From NCBI GenBank assembly GCA_003166055.1, contig PMWR01000287.1, forward strand, positions 1 through 7,839: 7,839 bases of DNA. Direction: 5' to 3'. Below, piece after piece: positions 1-7,686 of this stretch (position 1 is its first letter; each line of letters starts with the position of its first letter). Under the pieces are notes generated by a model. It saw nothing but the letters and a program-made list of their open reading frames with translations. It was not told where the DNA came from and searched no databases. This DNA is from Acidobacteriaceae bacterium. Its GTDB lineage: Bacteria; Acidobacteriota; Terriglobia; Terriglobales; Acidobacteriaceae. The translations under genes were made by a program, and so were the position numbers.

Positions 1-2441
1 CGCAAAGCCTGCATGGGTTCGATGGAAGCGGCGCGGCGGGCTGGTGCAAGGCCGGACACAAAAACGGTGAGCAGCAAGCAGACCGCGGCGGCGCAATAAC
101 TGATGGGATCGAAGGGCGGGACACCAAACAACGCAGCACGCAGGAGGCGCACGGCGGCGATGGAGCCCATGCCGCCGACAAGCAGACCGACAGCGGCTGT
201 CCAAAAGGTGCCGGCAAGCACCAGGCGGAAGATGGCAGCGCGGGTTGAGCCGAGGGCCATGCGGAGTGCAAACTCGCGTTTGCGCTCAATGACTGCGTAG
301 GCCATCACGGCATACAAGCCGAGCATGGCTACCAGCACACTCGATAGCGCATAGACCCCGAGTAACTCGGCTGGAATTCGCGAGAATTGGTAGCGCGTGC
401 CGGCAACCTCTTCGAGCGATTGCATGTTTTCAATTGGCAGCGAACTATCGAGGTCAGCGACGGCCTGGCGCATTTGGGTGGCGACCGCGGATGCCGTGGT
501 GCGCGATCGAACCGCGATGAAAACAGCGCTCTCATAATGCTGAGCCAACGGAAGGTAGAGCACCGGGTCCGAGTCAGTGTTCTGTGGGTTGTAATAGGTA
601 TAGCTGCGGACAACGCCCACGATCTGGCGGGGCCTGTCGCCAACCACGACACTGTGCCCGATGGCGTCGCCCTTAGGCCAGTAGCGCTGCGCCATTGGCT
701 CGTTGACGATGGCAACATCGGGCGAGGACGCATTGTCATGCACATCGAAATCCCGCCCCTCGTTCATTGGAATTTCCATAGCGTGAAAGAAGCCGGGGCC
801 CTCGAAGTCAGTCACCACTTCCATAGCTTCGCCCTTGGCCGGAACGTAGCCGGAAATCTTGAAATCCTGCGTATTGCCGGCACCGCTGTCGCCCATGGGA
901 AGGTGCGAAGTGAGCGTGGCTGCGGAGACGCCGGGCGAGTTGCGCAGTTTATCGAGGAGCGCGGCCTCAAAAGCTAATCCGCGTTCTTTGGTGTATCCCG
1001 AACGGGATAGATCGATGCTTGCCGTCAGGCAATTGGCGCGATTGAAGCCTGTGTCCTGGTTGATGACATTGAACGCTGTCCGCGTCAGGAGTCCGCAGCA
1101 GACCAGCACGACGAAGCAGACACCGAGCTGAAGGCCAAGGAGAATGCGTTGTCCGATTCTTTTTCGCGAGCCTCCAGCCACGGCCGCGCCGCCCTCATGC
1201 AATGCCTCCTTCTGAGAGACGCGCAGCGACTGGCGAATGGGATACATGCCACAGGCCAGCGTGACCAGAACCGTGACCGCCGTGACGAAGGAGAGAAGAC
1301 GCATGTCGGTGTGGAGGTTGAAGGCCAGCGGCATACCGAAGTCAGGCAATAGCACATACAGCGCCTTGGAAATTCCGGTGCTCGCGGCCCATCCGGCAAG
1401 CGATCCAGCAAGCGCCAGGACGCCGGTCTCGGCTAACACCTGGGCGGCGATGCGGACGGGGGTGGCTCCGAGCGCAGTGCGAATTGCGACCTCGCGACGG
1501 CGTTGCGCCGCGTGCTGGCCAAGCAACGAAGCGATGTTGATGCATACCAGGAGCATGAGAAGGACGGAAGCGCCAAAGAGTATCGGAATCATCTCGCCGA
1601 TGGTGCCGAAGAGGCCGCGTTCAAAATGAGCGGAGTCGCGGAGGTTTAAATCCCATCCGTTGTAGCTGGTGCGGTGCTGCTGGAGAGCGAAGGCGTGGGC
1701 AAGCGTGTGCAATTCCGCAGCAGCAGTGCGATCGGTGACGGCCGGACGAAGGCGAACAACCGCCTGGAGTCCGTAATGAAGGAGCGGGTCGGGCACGGGA
1801 TCGGCGGACAGATCGCGAACGGCGGAGAGCGGGAGCCAGGCGGCCTCGGCAAGGCCGCCGTAGATCCCGGCAAACTCCGCCGGAGCCACGCCAATGACCG
1901 TGAACAGGTGGTGATTGATTTCAACAGTACGGCCAACGATGCTGGAGTCGGCGGCGAAACGCTCGCGCCAAAGACCATTGGAAAGCACGACTTCATCGCT
2001 TGCGCCGTATGCACGGTCATTGGTGACGGGCTGAAAGAAACGGCCGACCTGCGGCTGAATACCGAGGAATTGGAAATAATTGGAAGAGACGATTCCGGCG
2101 GGAATCGCTCTCGGCTGCTGGTTGGCACTGGCGAGGTTCACCATGGTCAGGTCGAATGCCGCGGCATCGCTAAAAGAGTGGCCTTGTTCGCGCAGGAAGC
2201 GAAACTGGTCATAGTGGACCGAGTAGCCTTCGGATCCAAGGACTGTGGCATCCACGAAGCGAAGGTCGCGCGGTGCAGTTACGTGCGGCCAGGGATTGTA
2301 GAGCACGGCATTGGTCCATGTGGCTACCGTCGTGAGCGCTCCGATGCCGAGCGCCAGGGTGAGCACCGCGGTGAGCGCAAAGCCCGGCGACTTGCGCAAC
2401 TGGCGGAGCGCGTAACGAACGTCGTAAAGCAGAGTCCTCAT
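1..2441 (-). CDS. ADOP-family ABC transporter permease 3 (3' end cut by the window edge)
   Basis: Inner-membrane permease of the ADOP family. The frame reads without a stop for 813 codons from ATG 2439-2441. It reaches the edge inside the family's C-terminal block (residues 800-813, PARRAASIEPMQAL, followed by CG of an Arg codon), so only about RTE and the stop are missing. Residues 1-35 carry RYALRQLRKSPGFALTA and LALGIGA. The first periplasmic domain (about 50-280) holds VSSNYFQFLGI...GR (118-133). Three membrane segments (about 283-305, 333-355, 380-400) follow, with the coupling motif REVAIRTALGAT at 316-327. The second half has TM5 at about 431-452, a periplasmic domain (about 455-690) with IVNEPMAQRYWP (578-589), TM6-8, and REFALRMALGST at 722-733. 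The start is fixed by a strong AGGAGGA. It is the most divergent of the three: after GIGA it reads LTTVATW, not (N/T)TAIFS, and TM2 reads LVCINIA, not IACAN(I/L)A. The frame is intact, so this is not a pseudogene. Family call strong; substrate unknown. Confidence 0.93.
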   Translation of the reverse strand, partial: MRTLLYDVRYALRQLRKSPGFALTAVLTLALGIGALTTVATWTNAVLYNPWPHVTAPRDLRFVDATVLGSEGYSVHYDQFRFLREQGHSFSDAAAFDLTMVNLASANQQPRAIPAGIVSSNYFQFLGIQPQVGRFFQPVTNDRAYGASDEVVLSNGLWRERFAADSSIVGRTVEINHHLFTVIGVAPAEFAGIYGGLAEAAWLPLSAVRDLSADPVPDPLLHYGLQAVVRLRPAVTDRTAAAELHTLAHAFALQQHRTSYNGWDLNLRDSAHFERGLFGTIGEMIPILFGASVLLMLLVCINIASLLGQHAAQRRREVAIRTALGATPVRIAAQVLAETGVLALAGSLAGWAASTGISKALYVLLPDFGMPLAFNLHTDMRLLSFVTAVTVLVTLACGMYPIRQSLRVSQKEALHEGGAAVAGGSRKRIGQRILLGLQLGVCFVVLVCCGLLTRTAFNVINQDTGFNRANCLTASIDLSRSGYTKERGLAFEAALLDKLRNSPGVSAATLTSHLPMGDSGAGNTQDFKISGYVPAKGEAMEVVTDFEGPGFFHAMEIPMNEGRDFDVHDNASSPDVAIVNEPMAQRYWPKGDAIGHSVVVGDRPRQIVGVVRSYTYYNPQNTDSDPVLYLPLAQHYESAVFIAVRSRTTASAVATQMRQAVADLDSSLPIENMQSLEEVAGTRYQFSRIPAELLGVYALSSVLVAMLGLYAVMAYAVIERKREFALRMALGSTRAAIFRLVLAGTFWTAAVGLLVGGMGSIAAVRLLRAALFGVPPFDPISYCAAAVCLLLTVFVSGLAPARRAASIEPMQAL
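24..41. repeat. Shared paralogue DNA block, copy in permease 3 (C-terminal codons)
   Basis: These 18 bp match 2497-2514 in permease 2 exactly and encode the ARRAAS part of the C-terminal signature. Further matching bases lie nearby (ATGGGTTC at 13-20 and 2486-2493). Confidence 0.75.
2394..2414. repeat. Shared paralogue DNA block, copy in permease 3 (N-terminal codons)
   Basis: These 21 bp are identical to 4975-4995 in permease 2. They encode part of YALRQLR near the protein start, and similarity continues on both sides. Permease 1 has a less similar version around 7490-7510. This reflects common descent or gene conversion and is not a mobile element. Confidence 0.8.
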
Positions 2442-2446
2442 CGTGA

Positions 2447-2453
2447 TCCTCCT
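2447..2453 (-). promoter_or_regulatory. Ribosome binding site of permease 3
   Basis: The minus strand reads AGGAGGA followed by TCACG and ATG (2439-2441), a near-perfect Shine-Dalgarno 5 nt before the start. It lies in the 22-bp gap after the permease 2 stop (2464-2466). It is the strongest ribosome binding site in the window, so the last permease can be translated independently of coupling. Confidence 0.85.
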
Positions 2454-2463
2454 CGAAGTGAAG

Positions 2464-5022
2464 CTATTCGGTGCGCAGTGCCTTCATGGGTTCAACGGAA
2501 GCGGCGCGGCGGGCGGGAATGAAGCCGGCCGCAGTGGCGCAGAGACCAAGCACCAGGGTTGCGCCGGCGAGGGCCAGCGGATCGTAGGTTGAGACGTTGT
2601 AAAGCAGGCTCTTCATGAGGTAGCCGCAATAGAGAGCGGCGGGAATCCCGAGGGCGAGCCCGATGAGAATCTGCCAGAGCGCGCCGCGGAGGACCATGGA
2701 TACTACGCTCGAACGCGTCGCACCGAGAGCCATTCGAATGCCGATCTCGCTGGTGCGGCGGGCGACGAAGTAGGACATGACGCCGTAAAGACCGACCGAA
2801 GCGAGCGTTAATGCCAGGATGCCGAAGAGGCTGGTGAGGCGTGCGATCAGACGGTCCTCGTCGAAGTTGACAGCCACCTGCTGATCGAGTGTCTGCAACT
2901 GAGCGACAGTGAGGTTTGGATCAATGCCGGCGAGCGTATGACGGATGAGCGAGTCTGCGCCAGGCTGCGGCGAATTGAAATTGAGGATCATCGAATTGAT
3001 GAACATGGATTCGGTTTCGCCGGAGGTCATCTCAGGCTCTTTGTAACCTGAAAACCGCTGAGTGAGAGGACGCAGATAGACGGGATGCGTGGGCGAGCGC
3101 GGGTCGTTCATTTTGAAGTCGGCAAAGACGCCAACGATCTCCCAGCTTCCTGAATACTTCACGTCGTCGATGCCGAAGTGCCGGCCCACCGGGTCCTGGT
3201 TGGGAAAGAAGCGCTTCACGAAGGTTTCATTGACGAGGACGACCTGCGGCGAAGTGGCCGTGTCCTGCGCGGTGAAGCCTCGGCCGCGCACCATGGGCAC
3301 GCCAATGGAATCGAGGAAGCCTGTGCTCACGCGATCCCAGGTGGCGCCGCATCTGTCGCCGGGGCGCGGAGCGGGATGGCCCTGCTGGATGACGCATTCG
3401 CCCCAGTTGTCGCCTTCAAGCGGACTATAGAGCGCGAGGCCGACGTGAGTAACACCGGGCAACGCGGCGAAGCGATCTTCGATCTGTCGATAGAGCGCGG
3501 GCACGCGGTCAATGGTGTACCCCGCGCCGGCCGGGTCGAAATGCAACACGTAGCGGTTGGAGGTGGCAATGCCGAGGTTCTGGTGCTCCAGATTGGTGAG
3601 GGACTTGGTCATCAGAATGGCTCCCGCGATGAGCACGAGCGACAAGGCCGCCTGGAAGACGACGAGGGCTTTTTGCGGGAGAGAAGAGCGGTCGCGGGTG
3701 GAACGGTTGACGCCGCGCAGCACTTCGGCCGGTTGCGCGTGAGACGACAGCCACGAGGGTCCGACGCCGAAGAAAATGCCGGTGAGAAGCGAGACGAGGA
3801 AGGCGAACCCGAGCACAGGCAGGGAGGGGGTGGCATCGATGGGCATATTGCGGGCCTCGGGGAAGGCGAGGGAGAGGATGGTGCGCGTTCCGGCATAGGC
3901 AACCGCCAGGCCGGCAAGCCCGCCGAAGATGCTCAGGAGCACGCTCTCGGTAAGGATCTGGCGAACAACGCGGCGGCGGCCCGCACCCAGAGCCATGCGC
4001 ACGGCCACGTCGGCGCGCCGGGTGGTGGCGCGGGCCAGCATCAGGTTGGCGATGTTGGCGCAGGCGATGAGCAGCACGACCGAAGAGAGGATCATCAGCA
4101 TCTTCAGGCCGTCGCCCACATAGCTCTGCAATTGCTGGATGCCACCGCCGCCGGGCGCGATGACCACATGCATTTTGGGGATGATGGCCGCTCCGCCATT
4201 TGCGGTAAGGATAGGGCGCGTGAAGAGCCACTGACGCAGTGCGACGGAAAGTTTGGTTTGCAGCGCGCCGATGTTGGTTCCGGGGCGGACTCTGCCGAGC
4301 GGATAGAGCCAGTTGGACTCGGCATGATGCAGGATGGCGCTGTCTCCGTGTAAATAGGGCTCGGTCTGGATCGGAACCCATAAATCGGGGGGATTGTCGG
4401 AGAGGCGATCGCCGAAGAATCCTGAAGGAGCGATACCCACGACGGTGAAGGGCTTGGCCTGAATAAAGATGGTGGAGCCGACAATCGATGGATCTGAGGC
4501 GTACTCGCCTTGCCAGGTCTTGTAGCTCAGCACAGTTGCGGGCGCAGAGGCCGGAGTGTCGTCGTTTTCACCTAGCACGCGGCCTGCGTATGCGCCAATG
4601 CCGAGCGTAGAGAAATAGTTGCCGGAGACAAACTCGCCGGTCAGGGGTTTGGACAGCGCGTTGCCGCGACGGACGGACCATGGGTCTCGTCCAGCCTGGA
4701 CGGCGGCCAACTGTTCGAACTCCGGTGCTGAGTTCCTTAGATGCTGGTAGAGGTCGTAAGAGAAGATGGAGTAATCCCCGGTATCGCTTGCGTCGCCGGG
4801 AAAGCCGCCGTCCACGCAGCAGTCGGCTGTGTCGCCGATGCGATAGAGCTGCGCGGGGTTGGAAACCGGCAGAGAGCGCAGCAGCATGGCGTGGACCAGT
4901 GAGAATATGGCTGTATTGGCGCCGATCCCCAAAGCCAGCGTGAGGATTGCCGTCAGCGCAAACCCCGGTGACTGGCGCAACTGGCGGAGCGCGTAGCGAA
5001 AATCCTGAAGCAAAACCGTCAT
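2464..5022 (-). CDS. ADOP-family ABC transporter permease 2
   Basis: Complete 852-aa inner-membrane permease made of two MacB/FtsX-type halves. Half 1: TM1 (about 21-44) in the block SPGFALTAILTLALGIGANT; periplasmic domain (about 48-305) with VSGNYFSTLGI at 132-142 and LSYKTW at 165-170; TM2 with IACANIANL at 319-327; coupling motif ADVAVRMALGAG at 337-348; TM3-4 (about 356-385, 402-424). Half 2: TM5 (about 450-472); periplasmic domain (about 475-725) with VLVNETFVKRFFPNQDPVGR at 595-614; TM6 (about 729-752); coupling motif SEIGIRMALGAT at 758-769; TM7-8; C-terminal PARRAASVEPMKALRTE. Four cysteines (68, 69, 543, 558) fall in the predicted periplasmic domains, unlike in the neighbours. ATG 5020-5022 is preferred over ATG 5026-5028 because the AGGAG at 5032-5036 is 9 nt from the former and only 3 nt from the latter, and MTVLLQDFRYALRQL aligns with the paralogues. 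It starts 21 bp after the permease 1 stop. Substrate unknown. Confidence 0.95.
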   Translation of the reverse strand: MTVLLQDFRYALRQLRQSPGFALTAILTLALGIGANTAIFSLVHAMLLRSLPVSNPAQLYRIGDTADCCVDGGFPGDASDTGDYSIFSYDLYQHLRNSAPEFEQLAAVQAGRDPWSVRRGNALSKPLTGEFVSGNYFSTLGIGAYAGRVLGENDDTPASAPATVLSYKTWQGEYASDPSIVGSTIFIQAKPFTVVGIAPSGFFGDRLSDNPPDLWVPIQTEPYLHGDSAILHHAESNWLYPLGRVRPGTNIGALQTKLSVALRQWLFTRPILTANGGAAIIPKMHVVIAPGGGGIQQLQSYVGDGLKMLMILSSVVLLIACANIANLMLARATTRRADVAVRMALGAGRRRVVRQILTESVLLSIFGGLAGLAVAYAGTRTILSLAFPEARNMPIDATPSLPVLGFAFLVSLLTGIFFGVGPSWLSSHAQPAEVLRGVNRSTRDRSSLPQKALVVFQAALSLVLIAGAILMTKSLTNLEHQNLGIATSNRYVLHFDPAGAGYTIDRVPALYRQIEDRFAALPGVTHVGLALYSPLEGDNWGECVIQQGHPAPRPGDRCGATWDRVSTGFLDSIGVPMVRGRGFTAQDTATSPQVVLVNETFVKRFFPNQDPVGRHFGIDDVKYSGSWEIVGVFADFKMNDPRSPTHPVYLRPLTQRFSGYKEPEMTSGETESMFINSMILNFNSPQPGADSLIRHTLAGIDPNLTVAQLQTLDQQVAVNFDEDRLIARLTSLFGILALTLASVGLYGVMSYFVARRTSEIGIRMALGATRSSVVSMVLRGALWQILIGLALGIPAALYCGYLMKSLLYNVSTYDPLALAGATLVLGLCATAAGFIPARRAASVEPMKALRTE
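2497..2514. repeat. Shared paralogue DNA block, copy in permease 2 (C-terminal codons)
   Basis: Identical to 24-41 over 18 bp, in direct orientation. It lies just upstream of the permease 2 stop in the coding direction, beside the gap before permease 3. Confidence 0.75.
4975..4995. repeat. Shared paralogue DNA block, copy in permease 2 (N-terminal codons)
   Basis: Identical to 2394-2414 over 21 bp, in the same orientation and at the same place in the protein. The two copies are about 2.6 kb apart, one gene length. Confidence 0.8.
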
Positions 5023-5031
5023 CGGCATCGA

Positions 5032-5036
5032 CTCCT
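5032..5036 (-). promoter_or_regulatory. Ribosome binding site of permease 2 (decides the start)
   Basis: AGGAG on the minus strand lies in the 21-bp gap after permease 1. Two in-frame ATG codons follow, at 3 nt (5026-5028) and at 9 nt (5020-5022). The second has normal spacing, so the protein most likely begins MTVLLQDF, not MPMTVLL. Confidence 0.75.
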
Positions 5037-5043
5037 GGTTGAA

Positions 5044-7533
5044 TTACTCGGTTCTCAAAGCCTGCACGGGTTCAATGGATGCCGCGCGCCGGGCGGGGAT
5101 GACCGAGGCTGCCAGCGCGAGCAGGAAGATGGATATTGCCGCAAACATAATCACCGCCGGATCAAGCGGATCCACTTCAAAGAGCATGGAGCGTAAAAGT
5201 CGCGTGGCAAAGACCGCGGCGACGGCGCCAATGCCGCATCCGATCAATGCCATCCTGGCGCCGGAGAAAACGATGAGGCGCATCACGGTGGAGCGTTGCG
5301 AACCGAGAGCGAGACGAATCGCCATCTCCTGTGTGCGCAGCGCGGTGGAGAAGGCGATGACGCTGTAAATGCCGAGCAGAGAAAGCAGGACGGCGGCCGC
5401 GGCAAAGCTGGAGATCAACGCGGTGTTGAAGCGGCGCGGCGCCTGACCCTCCGACACCACGCGATCCATCGATTCGACATTGGTGAGCGGAAGCTGCGGA
5501 TCAATTGAGCGCACCACCGAGCGGAGTGCGCCGGCCATCTGCTCAGGCGGCATGGAGGAGCGCAGAACGATGGAGCCGGTGTTGCCTGTCAACATCGTGG
5601 GCGACGCGAAAGATCCAGCGTCGGCTTTGGTTTGGCTGGAGGGCAGGTAGAACTGGTTTTGCGTGGGCGCATCGGCGGCAAGCTCTTTGACGTCGCCGAT
5701 TTCTCCCACGACGGTCAACCAGGGTAACGTCACCGCCTCAGCCGGGCCGCGGTGCAGGCGTTTCCCGATGGGATCCTGTCCGGGCCAGTAATGTTCCGCG
5801 AGAGTGCGATTGACGATGATGACCAGCGGCGCGTCTGGTGTGTCGGCCGGGGTAAAGTCGCGCCCGCGAATGATGGGAACGCCCTGCGCCTGGAAGTAAT
5901 TGCCCATCACCTGCGGCACCCAGGCCAGGTTCAATCCCGCGCCTTTCGGAGGCACGTAACCCTCGGGAGTGAAAGTGGCCTGGTATCCGAAGTCAGACGC
6001 GGGAAGCATGGTTGTCTGTCCGACTGCCGTCACTCCCGGCAACTGTTCGAGTTTGCCGCGAAGCGCGCGATTGAACGCATCGATCGCGGCCTGCGTGGTG
6101 TATTGCTGACGAGGCAGGCTCAAGGAAGCGGTCAACGTGTGATCGGCGCGGAAGCCGAGATCGACCGAGCGCATCCGCTGAAAGCTGCGCAGCAACAGGC
6201 CGGAAGCGGTGAGCAGCACGAGTGCGACAGCGAGTTCCGCAATCACCAATGCGGAACGGAGGCGCGCATGTCCGCTGCCGGAGGTACCGGTGCGACCGCC
6301 TTCCTTCAATGCATCGTTCACGCTGGTGCGTGCGGCGGCGAAAGCCGGGATCAGGCCGCAGACCAGGCCTGTGAGAACAGCGAGGCCGAGAGCGAAAGCG
6401 ACGACCGATCCGTCGAGACTGATGGAACTCACACGGGGAAGGGTTTCGGGAAGAAAGCTGACGCCAATGCGCAACCCCAGCGCTGCCAGAGCGAGTCCCA
6501 GCAACCCGCCACCAATGCTGAGCAGGAGCGCCTCGACGAGCGATTGACGCACAACATCGGCTGCGCTGGCGCCCAACGCAAGTCGAACGGAGATCTCACG
6601 GCGGCGGCGAATCACACGCACCAGCAGCAATCCGGCGAGGTTTGCGCAGGCAATAAACAACACCACCGAAACCGCAAAGAACAGCGTGCGCACAAGCGGG
6701 CGGGCTTGCACCACCGTGCTCTCTTCAAGAGGACGAACAAACGGCTGGATGTGGCGGCTGCGGAGCGCAGGCGGGAAATTGCGCATGATCTCCTGCGCGG
6801 CGGACACTGCGTCCTGCTGCGCCTGCGCGGGGGTAATGCCCGGCTTGAGCCGGCCAATCAGGGAGTAAGCCCAGGCCCCCGCGCCCTGAACCAGTTCCGT
6901 TTGTGTGAAGCTCATCGGAACCCAAAGCTCGGCGCGGTTCAACTGGCCGGGAACCAGCGGAAACTCGAAATCGCGCGGCATGACTCCGATGATCTCGTAA
7001 GGCTTGCGGTCGAGAAGCAGTTTCTGGCCGAGAACATTCGGATCGCCGTGGAAGCGGCTGCGCCAGGTCTGGTAACTGAGAACAGCTACCTGCTGCGCGC
7101 CTTCATCTTCGCGCGGAGTAAATGCGCGGCCCATCAGCGGAGAGATGCCGAGCGTGGGAAAGATGCCGGCGGTGAGCCGCGCGGCGTTGATCTGTTCAGG
7201 GTTGCCGAGACCGGAGAGTTCATAGGTGGAGTTGGTGTACGCGCCCATGCTCAAAAACGCGTGCGTGTCGCGGATATAGGTGCCTACGCCGGGCGCGGTG
7301 ACGCCGGGAGTGTCGTCGCCATAGTCCACGCCCGCCAACTTGTCGCCCAATCTGATGAGGCGCGCAGGATCGGCAAACGGCAGCGGGCGCAGCAGCACTG
7401 CTTCAACGATGGAGAAGATGGCGGTGGTGGCGCCGATGCCAAAGGCCAGCGTCAGCACCGCGGTCAACGCGAAGCCTGGCGACTTGCGTAGTTGGCGCAA
7501 TGCGAAGCGAATGTCGAGGCTCAGGTTGTTCAT
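5044..7533 (-). CDS. ADOP-family ABC transporter permease 1
   Basis: Complete 829-aa inner-membrane permease, first of three tandem paralogues. Half 1: RFALRQLRKSPGFALTA (9-25) leading into TM1 (about 21-43); MacB-like periplasmic domain (about 48-280) with LTAGIFPTLGI (120-130) and LSYQTWRSRF (152-161); TM2 with IACANLAGL at 294-302; coupling motif REISVRLALGAS at 312-323; TM3-4 (about 330-358, 376-398). Half 2: TM5 (about 428-448); second periplasmic domain (about 455-705) with NYFQAQGVPIIRGRDF (545-560) and IVNRTLAEHYWPGQDPIG (573-590); TM6 (about 706-729); coupling motif QEMAIRLALGSQ at 735-746; TM7-8; C-terminal PARRAASIEPVQALRTE. Both coupling motifs are intact, as expected if each half contacts one ATPase subunit. 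ATG 7531-7533 is chosen because GGAGAAG lies 7 nt upstream. An in-frame ATG at 7567-7569 would add 12 basic residues (MTASHEKRRRRA) that the paralogues lack. It follows the ATPase gene by 178 bp. Substrate unknown. Confidence 0.95.
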   Translation of the reverse strand: MNNLSLDIRFALRQLRKSPGFALTAVLTLAFGIGATTAIFSIVEAVLLRPLPFADPARLIRLGDKLAGVDYGDDTPGVTAPGVGTYIRDTHAFLSMGAYTNSTYELSGLGNPEQINAARLTAGIFPTLGISPLMGRAFTPREDEGAQQVAVLSYQTWRSRFHGDPNVLGQKLLLDRKPYEIIGVMPRDFEFPLVPGQLNRAELWVPMSFTQTELVQGAGAWAYSLIGRLKPGITPAQAQQDAVSAAQEIMRNFPPALRSRHIQPFVRPLEESTVVQARPLVRTLFFAVSVVLFIACANLAGLLLVRVIRRRREISVRLALGASAADVVRQSLVEALLLSIGGGLLGLALAALGLRIGVSFLPETLPRVSSISLDGSVVAFALGLAVLTGLVCGLIPAFAAARTSVNDALKEGGRTGTSGSGHARLRSALVIAELAVALVLLTASGLLLRSFQRMRSVDLGFRADHTLTASLSLPRQQYTTQAAIDAFNRALRGKLEQLPGVTAVGQTTMLPASDFGYQATFTPEGYVPPKGAGLNLAWVPQVMGNYFQAQGVPIIRGRDFTPADTPDAPLVIIVNRTLAEHYWPGQDPIGKRLHRGPAEAVTLPWLTVVGEIGDVKELAADAPTQNQFYLPSSQTKADAGSFASPTMLTGNTGSIVLRSSMPPEQMAGALRSVVRSIDPQLPLTNVESMDRVVSEGQAPRRFNTALISSFAAAAVLLSLLGIYSVIAFSTALRTQEMAIRLALGSQRSTVMRLIVFSGARMALIGCGIGAVAAVFATRLLRSMLFEVDPLDPAVIMFAAISIFLLALAASVIPARRAASIEPVQALRTE

Positions 7534-7540
7534 TGCGCGT

Positions 7541-7547
7541 CTTCTCC
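7541..7547 (-). promoter_or_regulatory. Ribosome binding site of permease 1 (decides the start)
   Basis: GGAGAAG on the minus strand lies 7 nt before ATG 7531-7533. It favours this start over the upstream in-frame ATG at 7567-7569. Confidence 0.75.
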
Positions 7548-7663
7548 GTTTTTCGTGGGATGCCGTCACCGTTGCGCGTCAATCGATCATTCCCCTCGCA
7601 AGTTCTTCGGGGTTTGAGCGCATTTCGCGCACGTTGAGGGCGACGTGAACGCAAAGCCTCGCG

Positions 7664-7686
7664 CGCGCCGCATCGTCCTCGGCGCG
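7664..7686 (-). repeat. GC-rich inverted repeat (hairpin) in the spacer
   Basis: The arms CGCGCCG (7680-7686 on the minus strand) and CGGCGCG (7664-7670) are perfect 7-bp complements around a 9-nt loop. No T-run follows in the direction of transcription, so it is not a canonical intrinsic terminator. It could be a transcript-processing or stability element between the ATPase and permease messages. In sequence this GC-rich it could also arise by chance. Confidence 0.35.

Noticed and set aside
1..2441. Possible frameshifted or degraded third permease
   Set aside because: Reading the minus strand codon by codon from 2441 gives one uninterrupted frame of 813 codons, and both the N-terminal and C-terminal family signatures fall in that same frame. 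Positions where TAA appears on the plus strand (363, 975, 1434, 1647) are in-frame TTA leucine codons on the coding strand.
1674..2522. Plus-strand open frame of 282 codons spanning the permease 2/3 junction
   Set aside because: It is antisense to the conserved ends of both permeases and to the permease 3 ribosome binding site, and its translation matches no family I know.
3178..4353. Plus-strand open frame of 391 codons opposite permease 2
   Set aside because: It is a shadow of the real minus-strand gene, with a repetitive Gly/Glu/His/Arg-rich translation and no recognisable motif.
5752..7491. Plus-strand open frame of 579 codons opposite permease 1
   Set aside because: It lies wholly antisense to a gene of a recognisable family, its translation is rich in Arg, Gly, Gln and His without domain-like pattern, and no ribosome binding site is evident. 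Long antisense frames are expected in GC-rich coding DNA.
7664..7686. Intrinsic terminator after the ATPase
   Set aside because: The stem is GC-rich but is followed by CGAGGCTTTGCG and not a T-run, so a terminator call is not supported.
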